The notes under the pieces are model-generated. The model searched no databases. It saw only the letters and a program-made list of their open reading frames with translations, and was not told the DNA's origin. Source: Tenodera sinensis (taxonomy: Eukaryota > Arthropoda > Insecta > Mantodea > Mantidae). Taken from it: a stretch of DNA of 64,000 nt. The DNA is taken from the NCBI GenBank assembly GCA_030765045.1, contig CM060964.1:277011888-277075887 (forward strand), read 5' to 3'. Within the stretch, counting starts at the first letter, position 1; each line of letters opens with the position of its first letter. Below are positions 10,869-22,870 of the stretch, one piece after another. A program made the translations under genes and the position numbers.

Positions 10869-11019
10869 AGTCTCTAAAGTGCCAGTATGTCATTGGCATA
10901 TATCAACCATATGAAAGCACAACACATAAAAACAAGGTATGTTTTAGAGTGTATCTCTGGCACAAATGAGTATGACATTAGCATTCGTGTTTTCAAGTTG
11001 CAGTCTCATTCACCACTTT

Positions 11020-11395
11020 CCTTTTTCCTTCCTTCCCTCCCGCCTGCCCGCCTGCCCACCTGCCCACCTGCCCACCTGCCCGCCTGCCTGCCTGCCTGCT
11101 CGCCTGCCCGCCTGCCTGCCCGTCTGCCCACCTGCCCGCCTGCTCGCCCACCTGCTTACCTACCTCCCTCGCACCTTCCCTCCCTTCCTGCCTTTCTCTC
11201 ATCCTCTCTCTCTCCCTCTCTCCCGCTAATCCCTCTATCCCTACACCCCTCTCTCCCTCTCATTCTCCCTTTCCCTCTTTCCCTCTCTCTTTCTCTCTTT
11301 CTTTCTTTCTTTCTCTCTTTCTTTCTCTCTCCTTCTTTTTCTCTCTTTCTGTCTTTCTTTATCTCTTTCTCTCTTTCCTACTTTCAAGTAGAGCA
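11020..11395. repeat. Polypyrimidine tract: (CCTGCCCG)n passing into (CTTT/CTCC)n
   Basis: 11030-11160 is a run of CCTGCCCG/CCTGCCCA octamers. 11160-11395 is a CT-rich run with CTTT and CTCC units. The long open frames across it on both strands are products of low complexity. Confidence 0.9.
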
Positions 11396-11559
11396 TATAA
11401 TAATATTTTGGTCTGGATTTTAAATTGTGCTTCAATTTAAGCATTTTTATCACAACATATGAGTACAGTTAATTACAATTCTTGTTAACAAAAAATTGAT
11501 TGTTACTTGATGCATTCATGTGCTGTACTTCAAAATGGGGAGTGTTTAAAAGGTAAGGA

Positions 11560-11705
11560 ATGTATAAAACATAGAAACATCTAAGACTTTATTTTATAGG
11601 AACTGTTCAAAATGGTGACCTGAATTTTCATTGCAAAGCTGACAACGGCAAAGGAATGATTGCCACACTCTACCCAACAGCTGAATAAAGGAAATCATAG
11701 TAGTT
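11560..11705 (-). pseudogene. Mariner-like transposase C-terminus, remnant
   Basis: The minus strand encodes a short stretch ending SGHHFEQFL then TAA. It corresponds to the carboxyl end of the transposase fragment at 63676-64000, which ends GEHFEQYL. Only about 35 residues can be followed. It belongs to the IS630-Tc1-mariner superfamily by that similarity. Confidence 0.5.
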
Positions 11706-13189
11706 TTAATGAATGGAATAAAAAAGAAAGAAAAAAACCAACCACATGACAGGAAACAAACCCATTACATGTGGTACAACAGCTTTCAGCATTATAAATT
11801 AAGCCACAAGAGCAGTTAAAGAAATGTCTCTAGAGTAGGCTACATAATGCAAGAAGGCAGCTAATTGTAGTTCAGTGTCACATTGTCAAGTGATTAGATC
11901 AAGATTTGGCATTAAATCTTGAGAACAAATAACAAACTTCCCAAAATCAATATTGCTATACTTGAGCAGCAGTTTCAAAGAAATTCTAAGCCAACTTGCC
12001 ATCTGACTTTGCTTTAACACTGACTTATCAGCATCTGTTACCAATATGTTTAACACTATGTAACTGTTATGCTTAGCTGTGGACCATGCATTACTTATTT
12101 CAAATTACTTATAGCACTCATATTTACAATCTCTCAAGTAATTTTGGTGTAGTTCATTAATATTCTGTTTAATGAAATATTTAATGGGCTATGGGGAGAG
12201 AAAGACAATTTAACTGTAAGTGATAATATTTAATTATAAATGTGCATGAATTGTATTACTTGTCAACTGAAGTACTTGTCTACTTTGCGTATGGTCAAAT
12301 TCCAGTAGACAAATCAATTGTAAATTTAGAATTATACAAAAATGGAGTTGAGATGCACTTTTGCAAAGTTAGCTCATAAATTTAGATGTAGGAAGTACAG
12401 GGAGGAAAGGTTACATATAATAATGGAGAGAATTTTGAAATGACACATCTTATATAATTTAAAATTAACATTTTATTATCTGTGGTAACAGCAAAATTTA
12501 AAGATGGCTGACATTTTATTATTACTATTATTTTTCCTGTTGTACAAATAAATTTTGGGGTGCAAATGATATTTACATCACTGTCTGTAGAACCTGATTT
12601 CACAGCATATTTCACTACACAGTACTGCAAGGCGTGGCAAACCTATGATTGGATTTTGTGTTGAGCTAGCCACCTTTAAATTTTGTGGGATACAGATACA
12701 GATTCAGGTGAGACAGTTGGTTGGGGTGGTCAAAGAGCTGTTAGAAAAGAGTGAATTAGTAGTGATTGTCATTACTCATTATAAGATTACTTGTATGTGA
12801 CATTTTCAAGGCTGAAAAAATTAAATAAGAAATTTTACATATAAATACATGTATGGGTCATACCATGTCAAATCACACAAATTTCAGGAAAATTTGACCT
12901 TCACATCTTCAGTTTCATTGATGTTAAATTTGCATATTCTGTGAATGAGAAAATGATACACCTATCTTTTTGTTAGTCTGTAAATTAATTATTTTAGTAA
13001 ATATAAAACATTAAACATTTGGATATTTTGCACAAACCATTCTACATAAATATATCTGGTATTTTTATTGATAAATATGGTCTTTGGCTCATTTTGAACA
13101 TTGAAATATATACTTCATTTAAACGTTAAACGAAACATAATTATCTTCCTTTCACAGAAGTTTGAAAACAATGAAAACAGTGTTGTTAT
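11706..13189. other. Intron sequence, nothing recognised
   Basis: About 1.5 kb of AT-rich intron with no open frame longer than ~80 codons that looks real. The frame at 12382-12630 has no recognisable domain. Confidence 0.4.
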
Positions 13190-13738
13190 AATCAATTTAA
13201 TTTAAAAGGTGAGTCAATTAATAACACTAAACAACACTTACAACATAATTTTCCGGAACGTGTTTCGAAGGTTAACTTTCCTCCATTATCAACCGGACAA
13301 TAACTGGGTTTCCATGGTGTTTCATGGTGCGGATGGCGATGCTTCTTCTGATGTTTCTTCTGGTAACGGTTTAAGGAACTTGCTGAAAATATCTTTCTAA
13401 GGAATGTCGAAATTAAATACTCAGTTTCTATTTTTTAAAATGAAGGTTTGTTCCCATGTGGACAGTTCTTGTTTTCCAGTTATGTGTTTGAGAAGTTTCG
13501 GTTCTGGCTTTATGTCATGATTTTTTGTCCAAAAGTGAAACGCAATTGCTGATTTTTCTAATTGTTTACTATTGATGTTCCTAACGTGAAACACCATAAA
13601 ACACCATGAAACACCATGGAAACCCAGTTATTGTCTGGTTGATAATGGAGGAAAGTTAACCATAAAAATGTGTTCTGGAAAATTATGTTGTAAGTTTTGT
13701 TTAGTGTTATTAATTGACTCACCTTTTAAATTAAATTA
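13190..13738. mobile_element. Foldback (MITE-like) element with ~145-bp inverted arms
   Basis: The left arm begins AATTTAATTTAAAAGGTGAG near 13194 and runs to GTTTCATGGTG near 13330. The right arm (about 13595-13738) is its inverted copy with scattered substitutions. Both contain CTTTCCTCCATTATCAACCG or its complement. The ~260-bp centre has no coding capacity. It is a non-autonomous DNA element of unassigned superfamily. Confidence 0.8.
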
Positions 13739-14540
13739 AAAAATAATTAGTTTAATATTTTCTATTTTCACAAAGTCATTAATATCACAAACATCATTAA
13801 CAATGCTGATGTGCTACATTAAAATTCTGCAAAAAGATTTAAAGCATAGCTTGATGATGCCATAAAATCCTAGAAAAAATTCACAGTGGAATTCCAAATA
13901 AATAACTTACCAAGTCATGCAAAGTGGAAAGTAATCAGCATGAACTAGAGTATGACTGACAAAGAGGAATTTACAAACTAGATTGAAGGAAAACTTCAGA
14001 AATATAAAGTACAGACATAAATTAGCCACAGCTCATCATTTCTGGTAATGCATCCACAATATTAACCAAGAAATTAAATGTTTAATGACTGACAATGGGA
14101 AGGGAGCAGAGCAGGCAAGGAGGGAAAGGGGAGACAGTGACCTGGTGAGGAAATCAGTCAGCTGACCAGCTGAAGATGGAGAGGAGCCTCTCTTGAACTA
14201 GTCATGAACGATTTTTATAATAAGGAGAGCAAAAGTGTCTTTAAATGTCAACAAACACAAGTTTTATAGATTTTAATGAATTAGTGCATTTGACTTGAGA
14301 TTGTCTGAGATGTATTCTAAGAATTTAAAGACATAGTCTGTAAGTCTGGCAGCTGTTTTATGATGTAACACATCGCAAAAATTTCCTAGTGGGCTTCATG
14401 GAGTTATCTTTTGAACTGTTCTTATTTTTCTGTGAGGTGCACAACCTCTGGAAAGTATGCATTTAAATATTGTAAAGAAAATTGAAGCAAAGTGAAATAT
14501 AAGTGTACTATGCTAATGGATATGTTAAGTGTCTAAATAC
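13739..14540. other. Intron sequence, nothing recognised
   Basis: AT-rich intron up to the splice donor of the next exon. No repeat boundary or gene seen. Confidence 0.4.
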
Positions 14541-14758
14541 CTTTCCATTGTGCCCTTCCAGATTGAATAACTTCTTAAAGGTTATGGAGGAATAAACCTC
14601 AATGACATTGCCATTGACTCCAGCCAACATATGACCACTTTCACTGAAACTCGTCTCTCGGCATGATCGAATGGGAAATTCACGCCAAGGAACAATGTCA
14701 TCACTCATGAGAATCATGAATCGAAGTTTGTCCGAGAACCCAATAACAAGATACAGGC
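14541..14758 (-). CDS. CFAP57: CFAP57-like exon (WD40 propeller)
   Basis: The acceptor TTTTAG ends at 14759 and the donor GTATTT starts at 14540. The 218 nt begin with two bases that complete a glycine codon started at 39560 and end in phase 0. The residues run LYLVIGFSDKLRFMILMSDD, then a stretch with VNGNVIEVYS, and finish FNLEGHNGK. This matches the vertebrate CFAP57 blade with VVGFADKLRLMNLLIDD and VNGNVIHVY. The phase match on both sides (39560-39764 upstream, 10003-10215 downstream) makes a functional exon far more likely than a chance frame. The intron upstream of it is 24.8 kb and almost wholly mobile DNA. Confidence 0.93.
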
Positions 14759-15568
14759 CTAAAACATTATGTATATATTATTTAGAGTATGTTCACACAG
14801 TAAAACTATGCATCTGTTCTAGAATAATGGTGTATTAATCTAAATACATGTAATCTATACAAGAAATAATTTTTAAGCTTTCCTCAAGGAAGATGTGTGG
14901 TTGCTTACAAGTATTTCATTGAAGGGTAATTCCAGTGGTGATAAAATCATCAAAATAAAATTATAGAGATATTGATAACTCTCTCTCATAATACATGCTG
15001 TGATAACTCTGTGTGTGTGAGAAAGAGAGAGAGGGGAAGAGAGAGAGAGTGAAAGAGAGGGGAAGGAGTAAATATTTCTTCCTATAAATTTTGGGAATGG
15101 CTAAACAGCTGGGTTAGTTATTGGAGAAATGAACTATGTCATTTCTTATCCACTTTTCAGGAGAGCAAAAATATGTTTACAAACTAAAATAATTTTGGAT
15201 AAGCAGAGGAAATAAATTTTCTCTGGAGCTTGAAGCTTAATTGCTTTCAATATAGGATGATACATTTAGGACAAATTAATGAGAACTCATTAAAAAATTG
15301 ACTTAGTTTCTTTTTCTGCTGACTGATTCAGTTAATCTTAAAGGTTATAATTATAGCTTAAAATTAAATTAATTCTTTATATGGAATTACCCTCTCAAGC
15401 AGCATCTACATGGATATAAACATTTTATGTTAGGCATTCACATTAATTTCTCTACCCATGCCAAATTAAAAAAAAAAAGAGGATAGTAATAATAATGGTG
15501 GTGGCAGTGGCAGTAGCGGTGGCAGTGGCAGTGGCGGTGGTAGTGATGATAATGATGATGATGGCATT
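14759..15568. other. Intron start with GA-rich and GGTGGCAGT repeats
   Basis: 15011-15063 is a GA/GAGA-rich run and 15495-15565 is a (GGTGGCAGT)n-like and GAT-rich tract. No gene is seen. Confidence 0.6.
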
Positions 15569-15688
15569 TTAATCAAAATTGTTAGAGCCATTTTCAAGAA
15601 AATCAAATTCTTCGAAAAATTTTCCATGTAAAGTGCAGTTTATGGTGGGGCTATTTTCTTCAAAATCTTCATCTCGCATCCTTGGATG

Positions 15689-17371
15689 ACATTGGTGCTG
15701 TATTTTTAAAAGATTATTACTTTTTGTTGAGCTATGAGACTCTATTCTTTCTCTCCGGGTGAGATACTGGGTGAAATGAATGAACACTTGATATAACTTC
15801 ACTATATATCACTTTATTAACACTTTTTTCGTCCCTTTATTACACTTGTTATAATTGAATTTACTTTCATTGCACCTATTTGTATTTTCTTGACAGTCTT
15901 TCCACCTATATAAAGTCTTTTAGACCCACGTTCATGCGCGTTACAGGAACGCGTCTTCACCTTTCAAGCAGACAGGCGCTAATGACAAAATTGGCGCTTT
16001 TTACATGATGCTCTTTTTTATATTCTTGTGCGTATGCGTTCATTTTATATTTTCCTACATTAAATAGTTCCTGTATTGTTAGGGAAGCGATCTTTCTCTG
16101 TTCTCCCTTCACTTTTAACATTAAATATATATGGTTCTTATACTTATACATATTAAATTTAAACATGAAACTTAACTATTATTTATTTATGCCAACAAAC
16201 TTACTGTTGGTGTTTTTAAACACACAAGCCGTGTGTGGGCAAAGTTTAAGAGGTAGAACTGGAAATTAAAAATTCAATGCCACAACTGGGATATGAACCA
16301 CAGACCTTCCGCTTGCCGGGCGGATGCTCTAACCACTGAGCTATTGTGACAAACTGCCAGAATGGCATTAAATTCTCAAGCCAGTTCGTATTTCTCCTGG
16401 TAAACCACAAAGGCAGTCTCACATCAGAGACAATTACCCCAATGGTGACTTACTATTGCAAGTACTTTATATCCCAGGATTAAATAACCTTCACATGGTA
16501 ATTATTATTTATTTATGCCAACAAACTTACTGTTGGTGTTTTTAAACACACAAGCCGTGTGTGGGCAAAGTTTAAGAGGTAGAACTGGAACTTAAAAATT
16601 CAATGCCACAACTGGGATTTGAACCACAGACCTTCCGCTTGCCGGGCGGATGCTCTAACCACTGAGCTATTGTGACAAACTGCCAGAATGGCAATAAATG
16701 CCTTTGTGGTTTACCAGGAGAAATACGAACTAACTTGAGAATTTAATGCCATTCTGGCAGTTTGACACAATAGCTCAGTGGTTAGAGCATCCGCCCGGCA
16801 AGCGGAAGGTCTGTGGTTCAAATCCCAGTTGTGGCATTGAATTTTTAAGTTCCAGTTCTACCACTTAAACTTTGCCCACACACGGCTTGTGTGTTTAAAA
16901 ACACCAACAGTAAGTTTGTTGGCATAAATAAATAATAATTACCATGTGAAGGTTATTTAATCCTGGGATATAAAGTACTTGCAATAGTAAGTCACCATTG
17001 GGGTAATTGTCTCTGATGTGAGACTGCCTTTGTGGTTTACCAGGAGAAATACGAACTAACTTGAGAATTTAATGCTATTCTGGCAGTTTGTCACAATAGC
17101 TCAGTGGTTAGAGCATCCGCCCGGCAAGCGGAAGGTCTGTGGTTCAAATCCCAGTTGTGGCATTGAATTTTTAAGTTCCAGTTCTACCTCTATGAAACTT
17201 AACATTTATGAGATTTTTAAACAATTCTATTTTTCTCAACAATGAAAAAATAGCAACACGTTTTCGTTACTCAACTAATTCTTATCAACATGAAAAATAA
17301 ATTACATCTGCAACAAATATTTACATAAAAGATTTCCTTTTGGGGTCTAACCATATATTCTGTCTCAACAT
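15689..17371 (-). mobile_element. Solo LTR (element-A-related) with 4-bp duplication, carrying nested SINEs
   Basis: The LTR runs 15693-17367, TGGTGCTG to TGTCTCA, so it is TG...CA-bounded. It is flanked by ACAT at 15689-15692 and 17368-17371. Its right end is the complement of the TGAGACAG opening of element A's LTR. The SINE array at 16177-17191 lies inside it. Without that array it is about 650 bp, close to the solo LTR at 62292-62937. Confidence 0.85.
16165..17203. repeat. Inverted SINE S1 array (palindrome) bracketed by one 12-bp duplication
   Basis: Two S1 units face one way (16177-16507 and 16508-16692) and two face the other (16749-17062 and 17063-17191). The inverted arms span about 16250-16692 and 16749-17191, close to 440 bp each with ~56 bp between. 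They contain box A TAGCTCAGTGGTTAGAGCAT and box B GGTTCAAATCC, or their complements. ATGAAACTTAAC occurs at 16165-16176 and 17192-17203, immediately outside the array. Confidence 0.85.
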
Positions 17372-17445
17372 TAAACTTAAACACCAACTTTGGTTTTTAA
17401 CTGACTTCGTTTTTGAGCTATGCTGTCCACAGACTGACAGATACA

Positions 17446-17450
<5 letters not shown>

Positions 17451-17537
<87 letters not shown>

Positions 17538-17562
17538 AACACACACACACACGCACACACAC
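17451..17562. repeat. (AC)n microsatellite inside repeat Y
   Basis: More than 50 nearly uninterrupted AC units at the variable microsatellite position of repeat Y. The Cys-Val and Thr-His open frames here are artefacts of the repeat. Confidence 0.95.
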
Positions 17563-17796
17563 ATGGCGCTTTTTCCAAAAACGCTTTTTTTTTTTTTGGA
17601 TTCAGGGGATCTCAAAACATATTTCCGGTGAAATCTCAACATCAAATTTTTGGGTGGAATACAATACTTCCTCTAATTACCAATAGAGAAAGTAAAAATG
17701 AATGGCTAAATATCTTGCTAAGTGCAAAACTCTAGAATGGCTGGACCAATTTAGCTAATTTTTTAAAATATTTGCTGAAGTCAGAGGAATGCTTTT

Positions 17797-17874
17797 ATGA
17801 AGCGAAAAGGGCCCTAATGACCTTTGTCGACGGGCCCTTAAACCCAACTCACTCACTCACTCATGAAGAGAAAA
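17797..17874 (+). mobile_element. 54-bp SINE tail-only insertion with ACTC repeats
   Basis: 17809-17862 has a GGGCCC-rich end followed by (ACTC)4, a typical SINE terminus. It is flanked by ATGAAGCGAAAA at 17797-17808 and ATGAAGAGAAAA at 17863-17874 (one mismatch). Confidence 0.6.
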
Positions 17875-18008
17875 ATTGGGAAAATTGCACGGAAAAACCA
17901 CATTGTTCTTTTTCCCATTCAAACCAAGAAAAATGGTTGTGTGTATGTATATAACCACTAATCTCCTAAACCACTTGACTGATCACTGCCAAATTTTGCA
18001 TGTATATG

Positions 18009-19408
18009 TACAGTCACCGCAATGGAAATCTTTACAAGGTAATAAAAACAACAAATACCGACTTTACATGGTTTTATTTTTAACTTCTGCATACAATTAG
18101 TACTTGGTCGTATTTCCCTTAACTTTTATGACTTTCAGGAGTCTCCTAGGCATTGAGTCTCTAGATATTCAAAATATTTTTTGTCCATCCACCCACAACT
18201 TCTTCAACACTTCCTGTAGCTCCTTAGTACTTGATGGTTGCAGCTCTGCTATTTTATTTTTCATTTGATTCCAAGCATTTTCTGTGGGATTTAGGTCAGG
18301 AGAGTTACCAGGCCATTGAAGTACAGGTATATTATTATCTTTCAGGAACTTTTGAATCATCTTTGTCCTATGTGCAGGGGCACCATCATGCACGAAGTAC
18401 TGACACTGGTGAATCGGCCAAAATGTGAACAAATGCTGTCGTAACACTTCTAAATAGTTACTTCCCTTCATTGTGAAATTCTTTGGGATAAAGTACAGGC
18501 CACCTCTACCATAATTACCACTAAAAGCACCCCATACCATCACACTTTCTGGATGTTTAACAGTTTTGACAGTAAACTTTGGATCATATCATGACACATT
18601 TTTTGGCCTCCTCACCATTTTGGACCTTCCTCTGACCAGTTTGAAAGTGCTTTCATCAGAAAACATTACTTTATGCCAGTCCTCTGATGTCCAGTGCTGA
18701 TATGTCTTGCAAAAATGTATCCTTTTCTTCTTCATAGCTTCAGTCAGAAGAGGCTTCTTGGCTGCACACCGACTTGGTAAACCTAAGTCTTTTTGAAGTC
18801 GATGCTGAATGGTCCTTATTGCAACATTGTTGAGAAGGTCTGGGTGTTTCTTCTTTAACCCTGCCACTGTAATCCATAGATAAGCCATCACTTCACATTT
18901 TAGCAGGCCATCAGTTCTTGCTGAAGTCTTTCTTTTACCACCTGAGCCGATTTTTCGTCTTGGTGTGTTGCCAGGTGGAAAAGATGCTGCTGCTGTTTTT
19001 AGGTCATAAATAGCTTGTCTTGAAACCTTTAGATCGGCAGCTACACGAATTACAGAGGTACCTGCTTCCAATAGAGTTAAAGCATGAGTCTTCTCCTCAG
19101 AAGTGAGCTTCTTATATCCCATTATTTGTATTATAATGAGAAATACACAACTTTAAAAATGGCACTCAGGTTGAAAATTTAATAACGATGACAAACTGGA
19201 AACAGAACACTCTGTACAAATACCAGAGACTAACTGAGACCTGGCCTGCTAATAGAAGCAAGCTGCTACTGTGCACTCAAGAATCACGTGATTTGCAGCT
19301 CCGCCCGCTCCTTTGTATAGTGGCGAGAGAAGAACAAACTGAGCACATTGTCTACGTAAAGATTTTCCTTGCATTAACAATGTAAAGATTTCAATTGCGG
19401 CGACTGTA
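18009..19408 (-). mobile_element. Tc1-type DNA transposon (DD34E), near complete
   Basis: The element 18011-19406 (1396 bp) has ~26-bp inverted termini. The left is CAGTCACCGCAATGGAAATC and the right, in reverse, is CAGTCGCCGCAATTGAAATC; two mismatches are seen over 26 bp. TA occurs at 18009-18010 and 19407-19408, the standard Tc1/mariner target duplication. It sits inside the satellite-like array. Confidence 0.95.
18169..19122 (-). pseudogene. Tc1-like transposase, one in-frame stop
   Basis: The frame from ATG at 19122 to the TAA near 18169 is about 316 codons, the usual Tc1 length, broken only by TGA at 18589-18591. Residues 1-60 form the paired-type helix-turn-helix (LTSEEKTHALTLLEAGTSVI to SRQAIYDL). 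A basic linker follows. The catalytic triad is complete: FSDEST, HDGAPAH and NPTENAW, with 34 residues between the second Asp and the Glu. The TGA lies between the first and second catalytic Asp, where an Arg codon CGA would be expected, so a single C-to-T change probably killed it. Target-DNA cutting and joining would need this domain whole. Confidence 0.93.
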
Positions 19409-20327
19409 TTTTTTATGGAGATTTGTGTGCTATTTTACTATACAACGTAACATTCACATGTTTTTCTCTAGTCCTTTTTCTTTTACGTGAGACATTCAAA
19501 TATCCTTCTCTATGCACTCACCCTTCAACATACAGTTTGTACAATTTTCTAGGATTGTAATAGAAATGCAACATATTATATTCACATGGTTTTCTCTACT
19601 CACTTTTCTTTTATGAAACACTATCACAGTTCTTTCACTATTCACTCTTTAACATATAATTCATGTGTTACATTCACATGATTTTATCTAGACACTTTTC
19701 TTTCATGTAACACATTCACAAGTTCCTCTCTACTCACTCAACATACAATTCATGCAATCTATACATATGATATGGATGTTGATATGTATGAAGTTGATAA
19801 ATTCCAACACAGTTGACCTATCACAATGAAAATTGGCATGTCTAATTTTTTTTTCATGGAGATTTTTGCGCTATTCATTTTACTATGTAACATATTACAT
19901 TCACATAGTTTTCTCTACTTGCTTTTCTTATACGTAACACATTCACAAATCCTTCTCTACTTGCCCTTCAACATACAATTAATATACCTTTCTATGATTG
20001 AAATAGAAATGCAACATTTACAGTCACAAGGTTTTCTCTGCTCACCTTTCTTTTATGAAACACAATCACATTTCTTTCTGTACTCACCCTTCAGTAAGGA
20101 ATTCATACAATTTTTTATGATTTAAATAGAAATGCAATATATTACATTCATATGGGCTTCTCTACTCATATTTAATTTACATAACAATTCATACAATTCT
20201 CTGTGATTGAAATACAAATGCAGCATATTACATTCATATAGGTTTTTCTACTCACATTTCCTTTGTGTAACACATTCACATATTTTTCTCTACTCACTCT
20301 TCAATATACAATTAAATGAATGTCGGT

Positions 20328-20385
20328 ATGTATGAAGTTCATTGTCAGAAATTCAGCATTAGCTAACAACAACATGTATGAAGTT
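20328..20385 (+). mobile_element. 34-bp LINE 3'-end insertion with 12-bp duplication
   Basis: 20340-20373 is only the last 34 bp of the LINE family at 43-47.6 kb (CATTGTCAGAAATTCAGCAT then TAGCTAACAACAAC). ATGTATGAAGTT flanks it at 20328-20339 and 20374-20385. It lies in the satellite-like array. Confidence 0.9.
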
Positions 20386-20870
20386 GATAAACTCAACACG
20401 GTTGAAAGATCACCATGAAAACTGGCACATTCAAGTGTTTTTTCATGGAGGCTTTTATGTGATCTATTTTACTTTGCAACATATTACATTCACATGGTTT
20501 TCTCACATAGCTTTTCTGTTATGTAACACATTCACATATCCTCTTCTACTTGCCCTTCAGCATAATACTCATCCACTTTTCTATGATTAAAGTAGAAATG
20601 CAACATATTACATTCACAGAGTTTTCTCTACTCACTTTTGTTTTACTAAACACAATCACATTTTGTTCTCTACTTGCCCTTCAACATAGAATTCATACAA
20701 TTTTCTGTGACTGAAATGCAACATGTTACATTCACGTGGTTTTCTCTACACACTTTTCTTTGATGAAACTCAATCACACCCCTTTCTCAATTAGTGCAAT
20801 TTTCTATATGTTTGAAATTCAAATGCAACGTCTAGCATTCACACAGCTTTCTCTACTTGATTTTCTTCCT

Positions 20871-21029
20871 GTGGTATTTGGGGTTGTTCAACAGTGTTTT
20901 TGCATAGCATTTTCCTGATGCTTTTATTTTTTTAGTTTGCTTATTTTGTGTTCTTTAAGGTATCCAACCTATATCTAAAAGCTGTAGGGATGAAACTTTC
21001 AAGCCATGGGTAATGCTGGGTATTTCAGC
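20871..21029. other. Spacer
   Basis: No feature recognised between the array and the LINE fragment. Confidence 0.3.
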
Positions 21030-21400
21030 TGATATAAAATAAATAAGAGAGGCCCTAGTACTGATGACTGTGGTACTCCAAACCTTACAGTTTCATATGT
21101 TGATGTAGAACATTTAATTGAACTATTTTACAGTTTACTTGCTGTAACCATACATTGCTTATGATTTGTTAAGTATGATCTTTTTAAGTCATGTATTTTG
21201 CTCCTTACCCCATAGTTTCCAAATTTATCCAACAATATTTTCATTGATACACTAGAAAGTTCCAGAAAAAGTCCTACAGCATGATTACCTTTATCTAATT
21301 GTGTATATTCCATGCAGAATTTCTACAATAGCAGTGCTAGTAGAGTAATTCTTCCTAAACCCATGTTGCATAACAAATATTCACTAAATATTTTACTATA
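21030..21400 (-). pseudogene. Jockey/CR1-like LINE RT fragment
   Basis: The minus strand reads part of the RT fingers and palm: MEYTQLDKGNHAVGLFLELS (decayed motif A region), FGNYGVRSKIHDLKRSYL, then motif B as FGVPQSSVLGPLLFILY. The canonical QGSVLGP is altered to QSSVLGP and stops occur. It is a short, dead fragment of the element type seen at 4186-5409. Confidence 0.75.
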
Positions 21401-22020
21401 CATGAAACGGTAATTCTTCTGTCCTTGGTACATTACTCATGATATTTTTTTATCTAGGAATCATTTCAAATCAAGCAAAAAGTTTTCAACGTGCAAAACA
21501 GCTTGAAAATGTTTTCTCATGGTAACAAGCTCTTATAAGACAATGACAAGAAAGGAGAAAAATAAGTAAGATTCCAAACTTTCAAGCATATCTGTTAGGT
21601 GTTGCTTAGGAAAGATTTAAACATACAACATGGAATATCTTCAAATTCACTAGTGTTATAAAAATTTTGAAATGAAAGGTGTATTTTATTGAGCTCTATC
21701 TTTTTCCTGCAGTAAGTTTTTGTCTATCTGTTAGGATTTCCTTGTTTTACAAAATTATAAAAAAAAAGAATTAGACAAATAAAGGCAGTTCACATGATAC
21801 TCACAGGAAATTCATGCCTACACATTTTATTCTTCATGTCAATATATTAATATTTTATTTTTTCAAAACAATATTTTATTTTCTCTTTTAGTTTGAGAAA
21901 ATAAAAGTAAGAAATTTTTTCATCCCAAGGGTAGTAGTTGGGGATTTCCTTCAAAATATTTGTGTTGCATCTTTAAAATATGCTTTACTTAGACAACTTA
22001 ACTTTTTTTCAAACTCTCTC
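21401..22020. other. Intron spacer with a fragment of repeat Y
   Basis: 21880-22010 resembles the Y block with AATTTTTTCATCCCAAGGGT, CTTCAAAATATTTGTGTTGC and ATCTTTAAAATATGC. Nothing else is recognised. Confidence 0.4.
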
Positions 22021-22670
<650 letters not shown>

Positions 22671-22689
22671 TTATTGTTTAATGATGCTG

Positions 22690-22870
22690 TCAATTACAGG
22701 ATCACATCGGCATCGCTGGTGTGCCAGAATTTTGTTCCGCAGGAGTTCTTGTACATGCCAGTAAATTTACTGACATCAAACTGTCATTTTTGAGCACACT
22801 TAAAAACCACCGATCTGGACCGGATTTTAACCCATGATCTTGGGATCAGCAGGCTATCTAACCATAATAG
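22690..22870 (-). repeat. tRNA-derived SINE fragment
   Basis: The minus strand has a head with GGTTAGATAGCCTGCTGATC and a degraded box B (GGGTTAAAATCCGG), then a body at about 22700-22800. It is distinct in sequence from S1. Confidence 0.5.

Larger units (their letters stand above)
15569..17700 (-). repeat. Repeat Y copy interrupted by a solo LTR
   Basis: 15569-15692 and 17368-17700 are the two parts of one Y copy. The first ends at GCATCCTTGGATGACAT and the second resumes with ACATTAAACTTAAACACC. It then carries TTTTTGAGCTATGCTGTCCA, the (AC)n tract, TTTTTTTGGATTCAGGGG and the terminal GGAATACAATACTTCCTCT. The solo LTR between them duplicates ACAT. No coding capacity is seen. Confidence 0.8.
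17701..20870. repeat. Satellite-like array of ~120-bp subunits, containing a Tc1 insertion
   Basis: From about 19408 to 20870 a subunit of roughly 90-130 bp recurs, recognisable by ACATTCACATGGTTTTCTCT, then CTTTTATGAAACACAATCAC-like and CAACATACAATTCATACAAT-like blocks. A larger unit begins with TTTTTTCATGGAGATTTTTG and recurs at about 19410, 19845 and 20436. The flank left of the Tc1 element (17960-18008) matches the sequence before that block at 19810, so the Tc1 inserted into the array. Confidence 0.7.

Noticed and set aside
16740..16830. tRNA gene in the S1 repeats
   Set aside because: Repeated many times with the same flanks and without a paired acceptor stem, so it is a SINE head.
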